Source: Begonia masoniana (taxonomy: Eukaryota; Streptophyta; Magnoliopsida; Cucurbitales; Begoniaceae). From it: DNA of 64,000 nt. The notes beneath the pieces are model-generated. The model was not told the origin of the DNA and did no database searches. It saw only the letters and a program-made list of their open reading frames with translations. Numbering within the stretch: position 1 is the first letter of the stretch; each line of letters opens with the position of its first letter. A program made the position numbers and the translations under genes. The stretch is taken from contig CM039509.1 of assembly GCA_022432975.1 (NCBI GenBank), positions 8,463,075 through 8,527,074 on the forward strand. The letters are read 5' to 3'. Below are positions 1 to 15,271 of the stretch, piece by piece.

Positions 1-81
<81 letters not shown>
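1..81. repeat. Homopolymer T run at the window edge
   Basis: There are 81 consecutive T from the first base. The run ends where the reading frame of a Copia RNase H domain (minus strand) begins and cuts it in mid-domain. Another T run inside the window is exactly 500 nt long, so this may be the end of the same kind of tract, possibly a filled assembly gap. A genuine poly-A tail is less likely, because it abuts the middle of a coding domain and not an element end. Confidence 0.9.
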
Positions 82-3000
82 CCAAGTTGTGTCCAACATA
101 AAAAATCCACCCGAAGGCTTTTTCGGTCATCGGAGCTTCCTGCCCAATCAGCATCACAATAACCCACCAGATTAGCATTAGAATCGAAAGAATACCAGAT
201 TCCATAATCAGTTGTGCACTGACATATTTCAGAATTCGTTTAACCGACACTAGGTGTGACTCCTTCGGATTTGCTTGAAATCGAGCGCATAAACCCACGC
301 TATAGCAATATTGGGCGGCTGGCAGTAAGATATAGTAAACTTCCAATCATGCTTCTATATAAACGTGGATCAACAGCAATACCCTTCTCGTCTTTGGAAA
401 TTTTCTCATGTGTCCCAAGGGGTGTTCTACGCGGGCGTGCATTCTCGAGATTGCATTTTTTCAATAAAGTCTTGGCATATTTGGCTTGAGAGATAAAAAT
501 ACCATTTGTTGCTTGCTGAATTTGGAGTCCAAGAAAATACGTGAGTTCTCCAACCATACTTCATCTCGAATTCACCGGTCATGAGTAACAAACTCATCCC
601 CATCGCCTGTGACACCGAGCCAAACACTATGTCGTCAACATATTTGAGCAAGTAAAAACTAACCTTTGGCACGCCGTACAAAAGGGTTTTATCTACTCCC
701 CCTCGCTCATATCCCTTGGTTAATAAATATTGTGTGAGTCGTTCATACCATGCACGGGGGGCTTGTTTGAGCCCGTATAACGCCTTCTTCAATTTATAAA
801 CGTACTCGGGATGATGAGGGTCTTCAAAGCCCTTTGGTTGAGCAACATAAACCTCTTCATTAAGAAATCCATTGAGAAACGCGCTCTTCACATCCATTTG
901 ATATAATTTAAACCGCATAACACAACCGATAGCCAACAAAAGTCGAATGGATTCAAGCCGAGCAACCGGAGCAAAAGTTTCATCAAAGTCAATCCCTTCA
1001 ATCTGAGAATATCCTTGAGCTACTAGCCGAGCTTTGTTGCGAGTAATATTGCCATGTTCATCGGTTTTGTTCTTGAAAATCCACTTAGTACCAATAACGT
1101 TCACATCGGGAGGACACGGTACTAAATCCCAAACTTGATTTCGGGAGAATTGGCTGAGTTCTTCTTGCATAGCTCCTATCCAGTACTCATCTAGCAATGC
1201 TTCTTTCACATTCTTTGGCTCGAGCGTTGATGTAAAGCATGCCATTTGGATCATGTCTCGATAATTCATCCTCGGCTTATCTCTAGTTCGTATACCATCA
1301 TTCAGACCACCAATAATCTCATCTGTAGAATGATTCTTCTGAACACGTGTAGATGGTTGTCTGTGGTGTGTGATATCAGCTTCTCCTTCATCAACAGTCT
1401 CTGTTTGATCTGGGACACCGCCTGAGACACCCTCTATGACACCGGGTGGAACACTAGCGCCTTCATTATTTAAAATGTAGTCTGCATCATCTTTTGGATT
1501 ATGAGTTGTGTCCAGAGAGTCGTCCACTTGAACATTTGCAGATTCGATGACAGTTCAAGTTCTTTTGTTGTAAACCCGATAGGCACGACTATTTGTAGCA
1601 TAACCGAGAAAGATTGCCTCATCACTCTTGGGATCAAGTTTCCCTCTATGTTCCCTGTCATTCAACACAAAGCAGAGGCTGCCAAAAGGATGAAAATAAT
1701 GAAGATTTGGAGTTTTACCTTTCCATATCTCATAGGGTGTCATAGAAGTTTTGCCGCGGAGATACACCCGATTAATGGTATAACAAGCTGTATTCATAGC
1801 TTCAGCCCAGAATTTTTGAGGAACATCTCTTTCATGTAGCATTACTCGAGTCATCTCTGCCAATGTACGATTTTTCCGTTCAACGACTCCGTTTTGTTGA
1901 GGAGTCTTTGGTGCCGAAAATTCATGAGCGATTCCGAAATGCTTACAGAAATCCGAGAACTCAGAGTTTTCAAACTCTCTTCCATGGTCACTGCGGATAC
2001 GAATAATTTTCAAAATAACAGAGTCTTTCTCGCGTTGAAGTCGAATACACATTGACTTGAAAACTTTGAACGTGTCGGACTTTTCTCTTAGAAACTCCAC
2101 CCATGTATAGCGTGAAAAATCATCAACAGTAACGAATACGTAACGTTTTCCTCCAATACTTTCAACGGGCATTGGCCCCATTAGATCCATGTGAAGTAAT
2201 TCAAGAACCCGGGTAGTTGTGGAACCCTGTGACACCGGGTGAGACACTTTCGTTTGCTTTCCGATTTGACATGGTCCGCATAATTTGTCTTCATCAAATT
2301 TTAATTCAGGAATTCCTCGAACAGCACCTTTCGAAATAAGCTTCTCCAGCATTCTGAAATTAATATGTCCCAACTTTCTATGCCATAAAATAGTGTCTTC
2401 CATACTCGACCGAAGGCAGGTAGATGAGGAATAAATAAGATAACAATTGTCCGATGATCTAACTCCTTCAATAACACAATCTTTGTTTTGATCGGACACA
2501 ACACATCTTTCTTTCGTAAATTGCACATTCAGATCTTGATCGCAGAGCTGGCTAATACTGATTAGGTTGGATTTCAAGCCATTTACCAATAAGACATCAC
2601 TCAACTTTGGTAGACCAGGGACATTCAACGTTCCCCTGCCAATGACATCTGCTGAGACACCATTGCCGAATGTAACTTTTCCCACGGATTCAGGTACAAT
2701 ATCCTTCAAATATCTCTCTTCACCTGTCATATGTCTAGAACAGCCGCTATCAAAATACCATGCATTGGTTCCGATCGCCTTTAGTGAGAGATGTGTAACA
2801 TTGCACTTTAAATTTGATTTCTTCACCCATTTCTGATAAGGGAATCTGTAGGAAGAAGCATTTCTTTTTTTTACCCATTTCTGATAAGGGAATCTGTAGG
2901 AAGAAGTATTTCTAACAGTACCAAGTCTGAGATCCGCAAGATAGTTGAAGCATGTAGAACGAATATGACCACGACGTTGGCAATAATGACATACATAAAC

Positions 3001-4659
3001 ATACTTGTTACCTTTACTGCTTGAGGCGTGATAGAAGTTATAAGAATTTGATTTTCTGTCAGTTCTTGGCATTCCGTTTGCAACTTGCTTTCCTTTGTGA
3101 TCAAAGCCCTTGTCTGACACCTGCTTTGACACTGGCTGTGACAATGAGCTTCCCTTTACGAACTTCATCACAAAGCGATTTTCCTTTACTGCAACAGTCT
3201 TTGAACCTGAACTTTCACCTTTGAATCCCAGTCCAAACCGATTTACGCTTGATTTGCCGACATTTAAAATATCATCGAGATTAGAAGAACCCGAATTCAG
3301 CATTTTGACATTCTTTTTCATGAGGCTTATCTCATTGGTTAGATCATTAGATTCATCATGACTTGCTTTCAGCTTTGTCTCCAAATCATCAATAACATTT
3401 TGAAGATTGTTCTTCTCATCCTTCAAATTTCTAATTTGTGCGTGTAGAAGCTGATTTACTTGAACAAGCTCGGTCCATTTCTCATGCAGAAACTTATATT
3501 CTCCAATAAGATCTTCTTCTGTGACTGGTTCTTCATCTTCATCACTATTACTAGAAAATCCGTCTGTGACACCCTGTATAACACTGTCATTTTCTTCACA
3601 TTCTATTTTTCCAGCAAGCGCTACATGATTGCTCTGAAATTCATCTTCGTTTTCAGACTCATCCTCACTCCAGGTTGCATTCAAAGAACTCTTCTTTTTC
3701 TTCAAGGTGTTAGCACATTCTGCCTGTATGTGCCCAAATCCTTCACATTCTCTGCACTGAATACCTTTATTCTTTAATGATTGATCAGACCCATTAGTTT
3801 CTTCTCTCTGCTTCTTGTTGCTTGAAGAACCATTTTTGAAGTGTGTGACACCCTGCTTGACACCGCGTGTATTCCTTCCGAATCGCTTCATAACTCTGCT
3901 GAAATTCTTCGAGAGCAGGGCTAGAGATTCCTCCAAGTCATCTTCATCATGTTTGCTGTGATTTTGTACCTCTGATTTTAAAGCAACTCCCTTTGCCTTT
4001 TTATTTTCGGTCTCTCCTCCAATATTCATTTCGAAAGTTCTGAGAGATCCCATTAACTCCTCTAGCTTCATTTTTGACACATCTTTAGCTTCTTCTATGG
4101 CAGTGACTTTATAAGCAAATCTTTGTGGTAAAGATCGTAGTGTTTTCCGAACAAGCTTTTCTTCGGAAATCACCTCTCCGAGAGCAAAAGCCTCATTAGC
4201 TATGTCACATAATTTTGAGTTGAATTCCCCAATGGTCTCTTCTTCCTGCATTTTCAGATTCTCAAAACGAGTGGTTAGCATTTGCATTTTAGACAACTTT
4301 ACCGTAGATGTCCCTTCATAGGTAGTTTGAAGAATTTCCAATGCTCTCTTTGCGGATTCACATGTTGAGATAAGTCTGAATTGCACGGGATCAACGCCAT
4401 TGAAAATAGCATTAAGAGCTTTTGAATTATTATTTGCCAAGGCATCCTCATTTGTCGTCCAATCTACTTCCGGCTTAGGAGAAATAATACCATCTTTATC
4501 AGTAAGTGTAGGCGGGTTCCAACCTGTAAGAATAGATCTCCAAGCCTTCTCATCAATGGCTTTGATGAAAGCTCTCATCCTTGCCTTCCAATACGCATAA
4601 TTACTCCCATCCAATAATGGCGGACGCATTGTAGAACCTCCTTCTTTCATAGAGTCCAT
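82..4659 (-). pseudogene. Copia Gag-Pol polyprotein, broken
   Basis: The start at 4659 opens 1034 codons that are intact down to 1555. They hold Gag, CCHC zinc knuckles (one near 3760-3700, one near 2990-2950), a coiled-coil-like stretch, the protease motif DSGCSRHMTG, the pre-integrase GHINFRMLEKL region and the integrase core ending in TPQQNGVVERKNRT. One in-frame TGA at 1557-1555 interrupts the frame, which then reopens (1527-427) into reverse transcriptase with YVDD near 640. A frameshift near 560-600 moves the reading to 557-300, and another near 300 precedes the RNase H remnant DADWAGSSDDRKS. The frame is nearly complete, so the element is fairly young, but as assembled it cannot make a full polyprotein. 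Confidence 0.88.
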
Positions 4660-4715
4660 CGCACACGAACTAAGATCTTGTCCCTCGGATCCCGCTTAAG
4701 AAACAGAAGCGATCC

Positions 4716-4727
4716 GCTCTGATACCA
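4716..4727 (-). other. Primer binding site, tRNA-iMet type
   Basis: On the minus strand this reads TGGTATCAGAGC, the usual complement of the 3' end of plant initiator Met tRNA. It lies two bases from the LTR end and fixes the element's orientation. Confidence 0.9.
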
Positions 4728-4729
4728 AT

Positions 4730-5822
4730 TGAAAAATTAAGATCAGTTCAGTGATGTCACACAAGGATCCTTGTGTGACACCGATTTTAAAGTAACGATG
4801 AACGATATAAAAAGTGCGGAAATAAATGACACAAGAGGTTGGTAACGCAGTTCGGCAACCAGCCTACGTCTGCGGGGCCACGCCCAGATATAAAAACTTT
4901 TCCTTGAGTTAACAAAGTTACAAGAAAAACTCGGACTTATACAAATAAAGACTCCCTCTTATCTTTGTCGCCGCCTCTAGCTAACTTCCTCAACGAAACA
5001 GTTTTTGCGAGATCCCCTCGTCTTTAGAACGACCTCTCCCGAGATCTAGATAACAACAAGATCCCCTCGTTGTTGGTTCCTCCCGAAACCCGTGTTATGG
5101 CAAGATCCCCTCGCCCACGATCACGAACGACAAGCTCCCCTTGTCTAAGAAACAGAACTCCTCACGAGTTCGGATGCTGTCTCCTCCCGAGACAGAGCTT
5201 CAATGAAGAACAAAGAATATTGCCTCCTGGGACACCTCCTGGAACACCAGATCGAAGTCTTCGGATGAAACACACAGCACACTCAATAAAACAATGAAAT
5301 CCACAGATTAGGTCGAGTGTGCAAAACAATCACAAACCCATACGCAGAAACGTAGGGCGTGAAAGAAAACCGACGGCTCGGAAAAAGGAAGAAAACCTCC
5401 ACACGCGTAAAACAAAACTCCGTCGTCTGCTGAAGAACAATCACCGACGACTCACAGTAGGCGTGAATGAAAGGATCAACTATTGCAGAATACACGCAAA
5501 CGTCGGTATAGAATAAAATCGCTCGGAAGAATAAAAAACTTTTCGCTCTCAATAATAATGGCTTCAGCAACCTTCTTCAGAAAAACGAAGGCTTTAAATA
5601 ATATTGGTAACTTCCATATCTTTAATTCATTCAGTTACCAAATCGGATTTACCGCCGCATGGAATAAGGAAACACAATCTTAACAAATTCGGTTGTGTGA
5701 CATCTCTTGTGACACTTTAGGAAAGTTTCCATAACAGCACAGATTTTCGCCCAAAAATTCAGGAAAGCATCCCATTAATCATGGGAACTCAGAGCCCAGC
5801 AAATCGTGTCAAATCTACAACA
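4730..5822 (-). repeat. 5' LTR of the first Copia element
   Basis: The boundary beside the primer binding site (TG on the plus strand at 4730) is firm. The outer boundary, at ACA or CAACA near 5819-5822, is inferred, because no second copy is available. The LTR holds several TGTGACAC-like words that also recur in the element's coding part. Confidence 0.65.
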
Positions 5823-6523
5823 AATCGGCTTTCCAAATAAAACTTTTCCAAAAAACAAGTGCATATACCTTATTCAATATCTTTCCAAATAATGTTGTTT
5901 CCTTATTTTTCTCTTCCATAGAATCTTCATTAATGTTGACCAGACGCCATCCAATAAACAGAATCGGCTTTTGCTTGCTTATCAAGAATAAAATCATCGA
6001 TTTTGGAAAAGCATATTATCTCCTTAAATAAAAATATATTGCCCAAAAACATTGAATGCCAATACATGCAAGTCGTTGCATTAACAAAAATGACATGAAG
6101 TAGAATTATGAAAATGATTATAATATTATATATTATGTATAATACATTGAGGTGAAAAATGTTTGAAAGATACATAAAGAATACTGAGTTTGCATCTTCT
6201 GCTTCAGAAACTAAAATTACTCAAATTTTGAATGGAATAAGAACATATAATAACCGCATATGCTTTAATGTCCCTACAAACACCCAGTTATTACAGAAAC
6301 TATACAATGTTAATATAAAGCGTGACAAATTCAAAGGGTTACTCAGTTAGTTTGAGAAATTCAAAGGGTTTTGCACTGCACTAACCTTTCTTTTTTCTGT
6401 CTATTTTATTCTTTGTTCAGTAAGCTTTACAAGAATGAAGAGCAAAGAAGAAATGGTTACTGGGAATTAGCACAAATCACAAATCACTCAGCTAGTGATT
6501 AAATACGCTTCCCCGAGAGAATG
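5823..6523. other. AT-rich intergenic stretch
   Basis: I see no coding region, RNA gene or recognisable repeat in this stretch of about 700 bp. Confidence 0.6.
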
Positions 6524-8304
<1,781 letters not shown>

Positions 8305-8398
8305 GATATTAGAAGCGTCGGTTAATTTTTAAAGAGAGTGAAATAAAAAACGATATTAGAAGCGTCGGTTAATTTTTAAAGAGAGTGAAATAAAAAAC
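8305..8398. repeat. Perfect tandem duplication, 2 x 47 bp
   Basis: The unit beginning GATATTAGAAGCGTCGG occurs at 8305-8351 and again at 8352-8398 without a mismatch. It lies about 215 bp upstream of the DHFS start codon, so it may fall in the promoter. Confidence 0.95.
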
Positions 8399-8612
8399 TA
8401 AGCATAGCGTTACTCATAAATTGGTACGTAGACGTGTGTGTATATATATATATATAAATAATATTAAAGATAAGAAATGTTGTATTGCATTGTATAGAGT
8501 AAATGTCAGGTACAGCTCAAAATCTCCCGAACAGACTCGTGGTTCGACTGAAGTAGAGTCATCCTCCTGATGAACTGTCTCTTCATCTGGATTGCAAACA
8601 GAAAAGCCGATA

Positions 8613-11600
8613 ATGGGTACTTTCCAGTTTCTCAGGCAATATCATTCGCTATCTTACAGAAAGCCTCTCATATCTACGATTGATAGAGTCTTCTTCTTCG
8701 CTGTTTGTCCTAAACAACGATTAAGCACTAGCTCAGAAGACCCAGAGCTGAAGGACTTCATGGACTACCTGGATTTGCTCAAGAACTACGAGAAATTGGG
8801 AGTGCCTAAAGGCGCTGGTACGGACTCAGACGATGGATTCGATCTGGGTCGGATGAAGAGGCTATTGGGGCGACTGGGCAATCCTCTCTCTAAGTTTAAG
8901 GTTCGCACTTTCTTCTGAATTCGGCTGCATTTGAGCTGCCTCTCTCTTTGTTTTCTGAGAAAATCTAGTACAAACAAAAACTAAGAACATGGAAACAGAA
9001 TATTAAAAAATTTTCCCCAACTTTTTTGGTAGAGACGAGTGATATAATCCAATAAAAATGGAATCATATCTAATAAACATGATAAGCAGTGACAATTTTA
9101 TGCCGTTCAATCCTACACTTTAATATTGCAGGCTATTCACATTGCGGGGACGAAGGGTAAAGGATCAACTGCTGCATTTCTGGCCAACATCTTACGAGCA
9201 GAAGGATATAATGTTGGTTCTTATACCAGGTATTGTAGTAGAAGATGGCTAATTATAATGAAATATGCATCTCAGAAGTTATATTTAGATGTTGTTGCAT
9301 AGAAGTTATCTTCGAAGCATATTTGAAGATATTTGTTGTTTCAATTTCAGAGATGTTCTTCATCTTTCTTTCAATTCTTTCTGACCATAGCCTCTATTTT
9401 TCCATGTCCAGCCCACATATTCAGACTATCAGGGAAAGAATATCGATTGGAAAGTCCGGTGAATTGGTCTCAGCAAAGACTCTAAATTGCATTTTCAATA
9501 AGAATAAAATGATTCTTGACCAGTCCATGGAACTTGAAAATGGACGTTTGAGTCACTTTGAGGTATGATTTTGCTCTATCCATTCGATATTGTAAATAAC
9601 AGATACTAAATCCGATCAGTTTAGAACCAAACAGCTCATGACAGCTCAGTCTAAAGCTTTACAAATTGTCGATTTTTTTGTAAAACAGTTTGTCGCAAGC
9701 TTTTCACGATTTCAATGTGAAATCTCTGATTGATTTATTCAGGTCCTCACCGCAATGGCATTTGCTTTATTTGCTCAGGAAAATGTTGATATTGCAGTAG
9801 TTGAGGTTTATCATATTTCGTAATACCTTTTGCTGTCATTTTATTGTCTCTCTGACAAATTGAGTGGAGCCATGACTAGACTCTGTTAATTTGACTGTAA
9901 TAGGCAGGGTTGGGAGGTGCCCGAGATGCAACAAATGTGATTTGCAGCTCAGGACTTGCTCTTTCGATCATAACCTCGATAAGTGAAGAACATTTGGCTG
10001 CACTTGGGGGCTCTTTAGAAAGCATTGCAGCAGCAAAGGCTGGGATTATTAAACATCAATGCCCAGTTAGGTTGTTCTTCATTGTGATTCTTGTGCATTA
10101 CCGTATTCTTGCTTAATCGATCATTCACGTTCTTTGATACGACTTTGATACGAAATAAACTTCAAATCACTGATATTAATGTAGAACACGGTAAACTCTC
10201 AACAGAGTATTTTCACAAAATGAAAGATAGCCCTACTAGATAAGAACCAGAATATATCCTACCAATGGTCCCAACCAAATCAAATAACAAACACACTCCA
10301 CTGCTTCACTCCACCTACCCTGGCAGCACACAAAAGCCCAAAAGTATTCTCCTGCTACTTGCTTTACATCTTCCTTCTTCTGCTTAAGTTCTCCCAAACC
10401 TCCCCTTTGCATCATTCTTGTTCTTGCTCCATCTTCCTGATTTTATTTAGTTCCCTTAATCTGTTTGATTTCTATTTGAATTTAATTCAATTATTAGTCA
10501 AAAATCACCTCTTTTTTAATTTTTTTTTTTAGTTTCTCACAAGTTTTCAGCTGCCTCATGAATGGGTTTTCCTATTTGAGTGTTGAATATTAATTTGATA
10601 CTTGATTTTCTTTGAAGTCCCATTTGGTTATGCATATCTTTCAAATGGTCAATATACATGAAAGTGTGAATAAAGTTAAATATTTGTTCACCCAAATAGA
10701 AGCTTTTATAGTGGCTTTATTTAGAAAAAGAAAATGAATTGAAACCATGGCGAAGTAGTTTTTCACTTATCAAATTTTGACTTTCTAGGTGCAATTAACA
10801 AAAGCTTATGTAATTTGTCTGACCTTTTTTTTTTATCAATTTCGAAAGTTTTATTTCTTTTCTAATTTATTAAGTTGTTTTATTTAGGTAGTTCTCGGTG
10901 GACCGTTTCTTCCACACATTGAGCGCATTTTTCGCAATAAAGCATCATCCAAGTGTTCACCCGTGGTGTCTGCATCAGATGCTGGAAGGAAATGCACCAT
11001 AAAAAGCATTAGCGTGTCTGATGGCAGACTTTGCCAAACTTGTGATATTGTGATTCAAACAGAGAATAGTTTTGAGCTGGTACATATATTATTTTTAAAA
11101 ATGCATTAATTATCTGAAATTATTGTTGATCTTGGGTTGTTTCTGTTTAAATCTGATTACCTTTTTATTAATGAAGTTCTTTGAATTATCGGATGTCAAA
11201 CTACTCATGATTGGTTGTCATCAACTTCACAATGCGGCAACTGCGACTTGTGCTGCACTTTGTCTTCGAAAGTTAGGTATGGAAATATTTCCGACGTGTC
11301 CACTGTTTTTGTTTTAAGCATTTTATTGCATGTTTTTGCCTCCGAGTTTGATTCTAATTTGGATTGCCTTTTAAGTTATGTAACTATTCTTTTGTAATTG
11401 GTTCTGATTCTTTCGATGTAATAACCTAGGATGGAAATTATTAGATGAGTCGATACGAACTGGTTTAGAGGAAACGTTTTTGATTGGAAGAAGTCAAATA
11501 TTATCATCCAAGGAAGTTGCAGCTTTAGCACTTTCTGGAGTCAGGATATTGCTTGATGGAGGTTTATTCTTCTCCTTTCTCTTTGCCCGATGAGGTTTCT

Positions 11601-12304
11601 GATAGGAATTACTGACGGAATCTAAGTTTCGTGTGTCACTTAAACTTGATGTCTTTGATGTTTTTCAGCTCATACGAAAGAATCCGCTATTGCCTTGGTG
11701 AAAAGCATCAACATGGCGTTTCCCGATGAGCATTTGGTTCTTGTGGTTGCTATGGCTAGTGACAAAGACCATCTGGGTTTTGCCAAAGAGTGTCTTTCAG
11801 GTAAAGAAATTGGAGAAACTAGTACAAATAGCTCAATGGAAAATCGCTTATCTTCTCTTGTACATCTTTTCGATCAATTAATTTTTGTTATTTATCGCTA
11901 TTTCTTGTTATAATATGTATTATGGTTCAATGAAAAGCAAGTTTTTCATATTTGCAGGTGGAAGATTAGAGGCTGTCATTTTAACCGAGGTTGATATTGC
12001 CGGAGGAAAATCTCGAACGACATCAGCTTCTTTACTGAAAGAGCATTGGATCCAGGCTTCAAAACATTTAGGCTTTACTACTTTACCCTATGATGGAACA
12101 ACCACAGAGAAGAGTTCATCAAATTTCTCCAAAACCAAATCAAAACAGAAAATCATATTGGCTACAGAGACCTCATCCTTAAGTTCCTTGAAGATGGCAA
12201 GGGAGATTCTAAGAGAGCTAGGTGGGGATCGGCCGGGAATTGTTGTGGTGACAGGATCTCTGCATGTTGTTTCCTCAGTGTTAGCCTCTCTCCCTAGCTG
12301 CTAA
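8613..12304 (+). CDS. DHFS: Dihydrofolate synthetase (DHFS), 554 aa
   Basis: The enzyme joins dihydropteroate and glutamate to form dihydrofolate, using ATP, in the mitochondrial folate pathway; plant DHFS is distinct from the folylpolyglutamate synthetases. Ten exons join in frame: 8613-8900, 9132-9229, 9412-9562, 9743-9805, 9904-10065, 10888-11079, 11177-11276, 11430-11561, 11669-11800, 11958-12304. All introns are GT-AG. Residues 1-40 are basic and Ser/Arg-rich, as in a mitochondrial presequence. FDLGRM precedes the P-loop GTKGKGST (about residues 102-109). [12 protein letters not shown] (exon 5) and DGAHTKES (about 394-401) are Mur-ligase family signatures, and [12 protein letters not shown] lies near the C-terminus. 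The length fits the family. The ATG at 8613 is the first in frame. Intron 5, about 820 bp, is the longest. No damage is seen, so the gene is probably functional. Confidence 0.93.
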
Positions 12305-15239
12305 AATCTTTTCTTTCTATGAAACTACTTTTTTGTGCTTCATCTATTCCCTTGCTCCATTAAAACCTCTGAACTTGGAGAGATCATATTTTCTGTGAAA
12401 GTAAACTTGATTCGGTTATCATCTTTTACAGGAATGGTAAAGTGAAATTTAGACTGTATAGTTTGGATATTTTGCATATTAGACTTTAAATTATTTTATT
12501 TTTACAAACATGATCTTCACATCTTAGTTGTCATCAATTGAACAATGTCCTTCATCTGTCAAATCTAGTATGTGTGTACCAGATTTCCCAATTTATCGAA
12601 GTGGTATACATGCGCTAGATTGAAAAGATAAATTGACGACAAAATTCATATTGCTGACAACTGAAAACTAGAGGTTCTGTTTGTAAAAAAATAGTTTAAG
12701 CTCTAATATGTAAATGAACATTAACGTTGAGGTTTAAATTGGAATTTTACCTATTTTTAAATGATTGAGAACTTAAATTTCTTGAACATCTCTTTTTGGG
12801 GCTATATCATGCTCTTCTGTGTTGTTCTTAATCAATATCGTATATTTTACCGACAAAAATAGTCTAGAAGAAATTTCACCATACATAGACGGCTCGACAC
12901 TTGGCCACATACATGCATATGCTCACATCTACATCAATAAGATGGAATAGAGACGGACACATTTAACTACACGCTTACATTATGCCACACAAGCAAACAA
13001 GTACGTATATTTACGTATGCAAATATTGGATATGTATATAGTATATGAAGATTGGAGACGAAAACGGGAGAAAGAGTGATTGGAAAGGTGGGGCCGAGGA
13101 GCGTAAAAGGGGCATTGCATTCAGCCAACCACCACCGGATTGAGGAGTCGCCATCGCCTAATGGGAAGCCTCTTTTTGTGTTTTGTTTTGCATGAAGACA
13201 CCTCCAAACATCTGTATTCAGAGTTCTTTTTTTGAGGTACCTCTCTCTCTCTCAATTGCCTTAAGTTCAATTTCTTAGAGTCTGACGTCAAGACAAGGAA
13301 AGCTGTTATCATAATAACTCTGTCTCTCTCTCTCTCTCTCTAAAATGTGAAGCATGAGAGAGAGAAGTGACTGTAGTTCGTAAAATGACCATAAAAAGGA
13401 ACATAAATTTGAAAAAGTTACTGGAAATATCGTTACGTAGATGGTGCTGCTTGTATAGCTATGAAGTTAACAAATAAGGGCTCTGTCCCAAACTTCGTAA
13501 CGTTTCTCAGTCTCTTTTGAGGTACACAAAGCACATCGTAATTGCAACACTAAACTCCTTTTCAATCTTTCACCCTTGATTAGACACTCTTAGAAGATCA
13601 TTTAGATTAGTTTTTAATGAGTTCTTCACTTTTAGAACCGAACTAGATTGAAATTATGGGTTTGATTGATCGATATTTGAAAAATGATACCAATAGACGA
13701 GAATGAATACCCTTTTTTCACCTTTTTCTGATTGGAAAGCATGTTATTAATGGTGAATTAGGGGATGAACAAGTAGAAGAAAGGGAATTGAATGGAGGAT
13801 ATGGGGGAGGGGGAGATGCATCAAATGTCGCCTCCAACGGTAAGAGGGACAGAGATGGGGACGTTACCTATGAAATGGGATATCCAAATCTAAATATGTC
13901 ATCAAGTTTGTGGGTCCCCTGTACAAAAATATCACCTTGATCTCGGCCGTTCATTTTTCCTGATTTCTTCCCCATCATCATCATCATCAGGCCCCCCTCC
14001 CCCATATGAGACGAAGGACAAACTGGAGAGTTTCCAAGAGAGAGAGAGACTCTTAGAAAGAGGGTTTTAGCGAGAGAGAGAGAGAGAGAGAGAGGTTAAT
14101 GAGGCTCATACATTTCGTGGGTGCAAATTGAATGAGGTTTTCAGATTGGGAAATGAATGAAGTTTCTGCAGAGGAGGACCCGAAGTAATAAATACTTAAA
14201 AAAAAAAACCTTATTTTAAACCTTTTTAATATGATGATGTTTGACATGATGAAAATCGTTTATTATATGGTTTTTGTCTACTTAGTTTCATGCAAAAACT
14301 CATGATTTATCTTAAACCAGTGCAGTTTTTCGAATCAGATTTGGCTGCAACTTACGTTGCTGTAAGTTGTTTAGATAAATTCTGCAGAGAAGAAGCCATT
14401 GAAGAGAAGGCATGGGTTTGCCATGGATGACGATGTATGATGTAGATAGAAACAAAACCATTAATGAATCGCAGAAATTAAAATTTATGAGATGGTTTCG
14501 TATAGTTGGACTGAAATGTGTCTCTCTAAGCAGCATTTTGTTTGTGTCGAGAGAGAGAGAGAGAGGTTGTTGAAGGTGGTAAATGTGAAAATTGATGGGT
14601 GATTGACAAAAAAGAAAGACTGCATCAGACTTGTTTAGTGTATCAGAAAACAAAACGTAAGTCCCAGAAGATGGTTTGAGCAAACTGTTTCTGAAAATTG
14701 TTCTCTGAAACAAGTTTTTGAAAACGAATATGAACAGGTTTGATGGTTCAGCCTCCCTGCCATGGTCATCCCCCACAAAGACAGTAGCTTTTGAAATTGA
14801 AAATTTTGAAATTGAGTGATGTTCATGGAAGTGAGTCATCATCATGAGCACGGAGATGCCGTGCACATTCAAAGCCTACATTCATAAAGTTTCTGTGCTC
14901 TCCCCTCCCAAGTTTCTCATCAGCTTCTCTCTCTCTCTTCCTCTCTCTCTAGCCTATCATGATACCATGATGACTAGCGCCAGGATCCACAAAATCCACA
15001 CTCATTAAGATCATTCAATACTTCAAAAGAATTTCTCTATGTAATTTATGTCTCTCTCTCCCAACTGTTGTTTTTGACAGAATTCTAATTTTGTCATTAC
15101 TTTTCTTCTCTGTCTATAATGCATACATCCACATGCACATGCACATGCATGCTCACATAGATATCCCTTATGTATATGTACTGTGATGCAGACATGCTTA
15201 CATTCATATATTCTGTATATGCATACACATACACTCAGC

Positions 15240-15271
<32 letters not shown>

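Larger units (their letters stand above)
82..5822 (-). mobile_element. Truncated Copia LTR retrotransposon, Sirevirus-type
   Basis: This element reads on the minus strand: LTR at 4730-5822, primer binding site at 4716-4727, then Gag, protease, integrase, reverse transcriptase and part of RNase H. Everything downstream, including any envelope-like ORF and the 3' LTR, lies beyond the left edge. The domain order integrase before reverse transcriptase defines Copia. The Gag start (RPPLLDGSNYAYWKARM) and the two zinc knuckles resemble Sireviruses. Target duplications cannot be checked because only one LTR is present. Confidence 0.9.

Noticed and set aside
14312..14872. 186-codon minus-strand frame upstream of SPCH
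   Set aside because: It has no family motif or domain and includes a GA microsatellite. The composition is that of non-coding AT-rich DNA.
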